A stretch of 64,000 nt of DNA, from contig JAODUO010000956.1 of assembly GCA_025642075.2 (NCBI GenBank), forward strand, positions 17,501 to 81,500, given 5' to 3'. The position numbers and the translations under genes were made by a program. Under the pieces are notes generated by a model. It saw only the letters and a program-made list of their open reading frames with translations. It was not told the DNA's origin and did no database searches. This DNA is from Ridgeia piscesae. Its lineage: Eukaryota; Annelida; Polychaeta; Sabellida; Siboglinidae. Shown in pieces: positions 62,905 through 64,000 of this stretch (its first letter is position 1; every line of letters starts with the position of its first letter).

Positions 62905-64000
62905 CCAAACAGTCTCCTTGCTCCATACGTCTCCTCCTTGTTTCTTGCGCCACACGTCTGTCTCCTTGCTCTACACATCTCCTTGCTCCACATGTCTGTC
63001 TCCTTGCTCCACATGTCTCCACCTTGTCTCCTTGCTCTACACAACTCCTTGCTCCACACGTCTGTCTCCTTGCTCCACATGTCTCTACCTTGTCTCCTTG
63101 CTCTACACATCTCCTTGTCTCCTTGCTCCACATGTCTGTCTCCTTGCTCCATATGCCTCCTCCTTGTCTCCTTGCTTCACACGTCTGTCTCCTTGCTCCA
63201 CATGTCTCCTTGTCTCCTTGCTCTACACATCTCCTTGTCTCCTTGCTCCACATGTCTGTCTCCTTGCTCCATACGTCTCCTCCTTGTCTCCTTGCTCTAC
63301 ACATCTCCTTGTCTCCTTGCTCCACATGTCTGTCTCCTTGCTCCATATGCCTCCTCCTTGCTCTCCTTGCTTCACACGTCTGTCTCCTTGCTCCACATGT
63401 CTCCACCTTGTCTCCTTGCTCTACACATCTCCTTGTCTCCTTGCTCCACATGTCTGTCTCCTTGCTCCATACGTCTCCTCCTTGTCTCCTTGCTTCACAC
63501 ATCTGTCTCCTTGCTCCACACGTCTCCTCCTTGCTCCACACGTTGTCTCCTTGCTCCACACGCCTCCTCCTTGCTCCCCGTTGCTTCCACACGTCTGTCT
63601 CCTTGCTCCACACGTCTCCTCCTTGTCTCCTTGCTACACATGTCTGTCTCCTTGCTCCATACGCCTCCTCCTTGCCTCCTTGCTTCACACGTCTGTCTCC
63701 TTGCTCCACACGTCTCCTCCTTGTCTCCTTGCTCCACACATCTCGTCTCCTTGCTACACATGTCTCTCCTTGCTCCATACGTCTCCTCCTTGTCTCCTTG
63801 CTCACACATCTTCTCCTTGCAGTCTCCTTGCTCCACAGTCTCCTCCTTGTCTCCTTGCTCCATACGTCTCCTCCTTGTCTCCTTGCTTCACACATCGTCT
63901 CCTTGCTCCACACATCTGTCTCCTTGCTCCACACGTCTCCTCCTTGTCTCCTTGCTCCACACATCTGTCTCCTTGCCACACACGTCTCTCCTTGCTCCAC
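62905..64000. repeat. CTCCTTG-rich minisatellite in intron 38, runs off the window
   Basis: Built from blocks of about 21-22 bp (TCTCCTTGCTCCACAYGTCT) and 15 bp (CTCCTCCTTG and the like) arranged in longer units of about 80-110 bp. On the - strand all copies are stop-free over 396 codons (EQGD, ARRQ, SKET), a repeat effect. It begins about 50 bp after exon 38 and does not include its donor. Confidence 0.94.

Noticed and set aside
62810..64000. 396-codon - strand ORF rich in EQGDRH and ARRQ
   Set aside because: Shadow of the CTCCTTG array in intron 38, reaching antisense into exon 38.

Overview
The window is animal nuclear DNA from one locus. Its right three quarters carry one large, intron-rich gene on the + strand, the TBP-associated Snf2-family ATPase BTAF1 (Mot1). 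I trace 38 coding exons from a tiny first exon at 15312 to 62856. The gene runs off the right edge before its last two helicase motifs. The exons translate to about 1,685 residues of a protein that is about 1,850 long in vertebrates. The species cannot be read from the sequence. Dense CATA and CATG microsatellites, APE-type LINEs, a tRNA-derived SINE family, THAP-bearing DNA transposon remnants and very many minisatellites suggest a marine invertebrate, most likely a mollusc or other lophotrochozoan. That placement is inference.

Layout. 1-370: microsatellites. 850-5185: two broken LINE retrotransposons, both on the - strand. 5189-5935: 24-bp minisatellite. 5948-7283: 80-bp minisatellite. 7490-8220: microsatellites around a SINE-like fragment. 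8877-9453: a broken THAP-domain gene. 9760-12152: 46-bp minisatellite of about 52 copies. 12165-14358: two oppositely oriented fragments that look like one protein family, with a small inverted-repeat element between them. 14360-14580: AT microsatellite. 14840-15322: probable BTAF1 promoter and first exon. 15323-62856: BTAF1 exons and introns. 62905-64000: a further minisatellite in intron 38.

The most striking feature is in the introns. At about a dozen BTAF1 splice junctions a minisatellite abuts the exon, and in most cases its repeat unit contains the exon edge and the splice site itself. Donor-side cases are exons 5, 13, 17, 25 and 34. Acceptor-side cases carrying exon sequence are exons 11, 19, 29, 30 and 32. 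Acceptor-side cases carrying only the intronic part of the site are exons 16, 18 and 21. Each array therefore multiplies a real splice site many times.

The introns also hold well-preserved transposon insertions. A hAT-like element with an exact 8-bp target duplication splits one of these arrays and contains a second hAT-like element. A TTAA-flanked element carrying a broken THAP domain sits inside a pogo-like element. There is also a 198-bp near-perfect palindrome and one MITE family present in both orientations. The stretch 39180-40200 looks like unpolished assembly, with a corrupted second copy of exon 16; it blurs the start of exon 17.
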